From Pseudomonas sp. UMAB-08 (GTDB lineage: Bacteria > Pseudomonadota > Gammaproteobacteria > Pseudomonadales > Pseudomonadaceae): a stretch of DNA of 63,994 nucleotides. Positions 63,001-63,994 of this stretch are shown in pieces; the first letter of the stretch is position 1, and each line of letters begins with the position of its first letter. The stretch spans positions 40,995 through 104,988 of the forward strand of contig NZ_LT607428.1 in assembly GCF_900095225.1 (NCBI RefSeq). The letters run 5' to 3'. The notes under the pieces are model-generated. The model was not told the origin of the DNA. It saw only the letters and a program-made list of their open reading frames with translations, and searched no databases. The position numbers and the translations under genes were made by a program.

Positions 63001-63492
63001 ATGCAGCCCCGAGATTTCTACGTGAAGCAGGAGGCGGAAGAGGGGCGACAGGTCAATTTATCGAATGCTGACGGCACGCCAAGCGGGCATTGGCTGGTCG
63101 TCCGGTCGGTGCTTTCGCAGCAGTACGAGAAGGCTTTCAGCGCCATCAGGGCTCAGGCCTTGAGCCAGGTCGTGGAGCTTTCCAAGGCAGGAGGCAAAGA
63201 TCAGGCGCTGCGAATGGATACCCAAGATGCAGTAGATCGAATTGTCCCAAGCCTAAACCCTGAGCCCGACCGGGAAGAGTTTCATTGTGAATGGGCTTTG
63301 TGGGCTGACCGTGAACGGATCAGGGCCAAACTTTCACAGTTGATGACTGCAAACCCAGCGCCGGTAGCGGTGGCGCTGCCAGAACGAAAGCGCGCTGATT
63401 ACTATGACGAAAGCCAGGATGTAAAAAGCTATTTTGAAGAGCTTGGCTGGAACGCTTGTCTCGACGAAGTAACCCGCCTCAACACCAAGTAA
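63001..63492 (+). CDS. hypothetical prophage protein
   Basis: 163 residues (QPRDFYVKQEAEEGRQVNLS, WLVVRSVLSQQYEKAFSAIR). GGAG lies before the ATG. The beginning (residues 1-60) resembles small phage structural or chaperone-like proteins that describe a modified residue count per chain, but no confident family was reached. Followed 46 bases later by the last gene. Confidence 0.6.
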   Translation: MQPRDFYVKQEAEEGRQVNLSNADGTPSGHWLVVRSVLSQQYEKAFSAIRAQALSQVVELSKAGGKDQALRMDTQDAVDRIVPSLNPEPDREEFHCEWALWADRERIRAKLSQLMTANPAPVAVALPERKRADYYDESQDVKSYFEELGWNACLDEVTRLNTK

Positions 63493-63538
63493 CCCTCCCC
63501 CACTTCAAAGTCAGCCGCTATAGCGGTAAGGAACCCCT

Positions 63539-63994
63539 ATGCTCGATGCAAACATCCACCACTCACTGAGCACGCTCACTGCAAGCCAGATGGCCAAGCT
63601 GCTGGTGATGCATCACGGAATCGATGCTTTCAACTACAAGTACGATAGCCTGCGAGATGCGCCAAATGGCCTCGTTACGCTTGAAGATTTGGCGTCCATG
63701 TCCGGCGAGGATCTGGATCAGCTTTACGATGAGAGCTCGCACGATGATGCGGTGAACGAGGTGCGTTACAGCGCAGTGGACGCCCACGGAGTTCCGTCTT
63801 GGTGCCACTACAGTTGGGAGCGCAACTACGAGGTCGATGTGAAGGCCTTCATCCTGCCCGATGGTCGTGCTCTCGCCTTTTGTGAGATGAGCGGCGGCGG
63901 CAAGCACGGCGAGCCAAACGCCTACCCATGGGTAGATGAGGCCAAATTCATCAAGGTCTCCGGCGTCGAAGAGCGCGTAATCAAGACTTACAAG
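63539..63994 (+). CDS. hypothetical protein, truncated by window end
   Basis: ATG 63539 with AAGGA six bases before. 152 codons are open to the edge: LDANIHHSLSTLTASQMAKL, a central acidic part (SGEDLDQLYDESSHDDAVNE) and WCHYSWERNYEVDVKAF. Unrecognised. Its acidic composition would suit a DNA-mimic or anti-restriction type protein, which is a guess only. Confidence 0.55.
   Translation, partial: MLDANIHHSLSTLTASQMAKLLVMHHGIDAFNYKYDSLRDAPNGLVTLEDLASMSGEDLDQLYDESSHDDAVNEVRYSAVDAHGVPSWCHYSWERNYEVDVKAFILPDGRALAFCEMSGGGKHGEPNAYPWVDEAKFIKVSGVEERVIKTYK

Noticed and set aside
52167..63994. CRISPR array or insertion sequence in the prophage
   Set aside because: No regularly spaced repeats and no transposase-like frame were found; repeats present are single pairs.

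Overview
The window is a Pseudomonas chromosome segment, probably from the fluorescens/syringae side of the genus. Gene content and order from rpsO-pnp through smpB match the conserved Pseudomonas core block. The encoded tmRNA tag (ANDETYGEYALAA) also fits the genus. Species cannot be fixed from sequence alone.

Layout. 1-299: start of a vgrG-like gene running off the left edge. 482-9168: plus-strand metabolic and envelope genes (acs, MpaB/DUF2236, thiolase, SAM methyltransferase, DUF748 protein, DUF2845 protein). 9355-24511: minus-strand information-processing block (BON protein; pnp, rpsO, truB, rbfA, infB, nusA, rimP; tRNA-fMet, tRNA-Leu; secG, tpiA, glmM, folP, ftsH). 24696-36295: rlmE, yhbY, DUF4149 protein, greA, carB, carA, dapB, dnaJ, dnaK, grpE, with two clear sigma-32 promoters. 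36570-42237: recN, fur/bamE (divergent), rnfH, ratA, a sodium:solute symporter and smpB. 42361-51171: a lactate module (lldR, lldP, lutABC, FAD/Fe-S dehydrogenase) with a FadR-type operator; no lldD is present. 51385-52166: a small exported protein, then ssrA (tmRNA).

Directly behind the tmRNA 3' end the character changes to prophage. 52167-57825 carries minus-strand late phage genes: tail tip, a tail fibre with five Asp-boxes, fibre assembly, a coiled-coil protein, a P5-like virion/lysis protein, a lipoprotein, DUF1353, and two very small reading frames. At about 57,795 this meets, head to head, plus-strand phage DNA: the 3' end of an unknown gene, then a tail assembly chaperone pair with a TTTTTTC -1 frameshift site. 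Tail tape-measure and head genes do not follow. Instead there is a HigBA toxin-antitoxin pair, then cargo-like genes: a DUF4747 protein with a four-helix membrane partner, a DnaQ-type exonuclease fused to a BRCT domain, and several unknown genes up to the right edge. The prophage therefore looks rearranged or mosaic, and its far end is not visible.

Most interesting: the compact, A+T-richer DUF4747/membrane-protein operon as a candidate phage-borne defence or exclusion system; the frameshift site; the phage-phage inversion junction; and a nested inverted repeat surrounding an in-frame amber codon at 52644-52705. No CRISPR array, rRNA operon or insertion sequence was seen.
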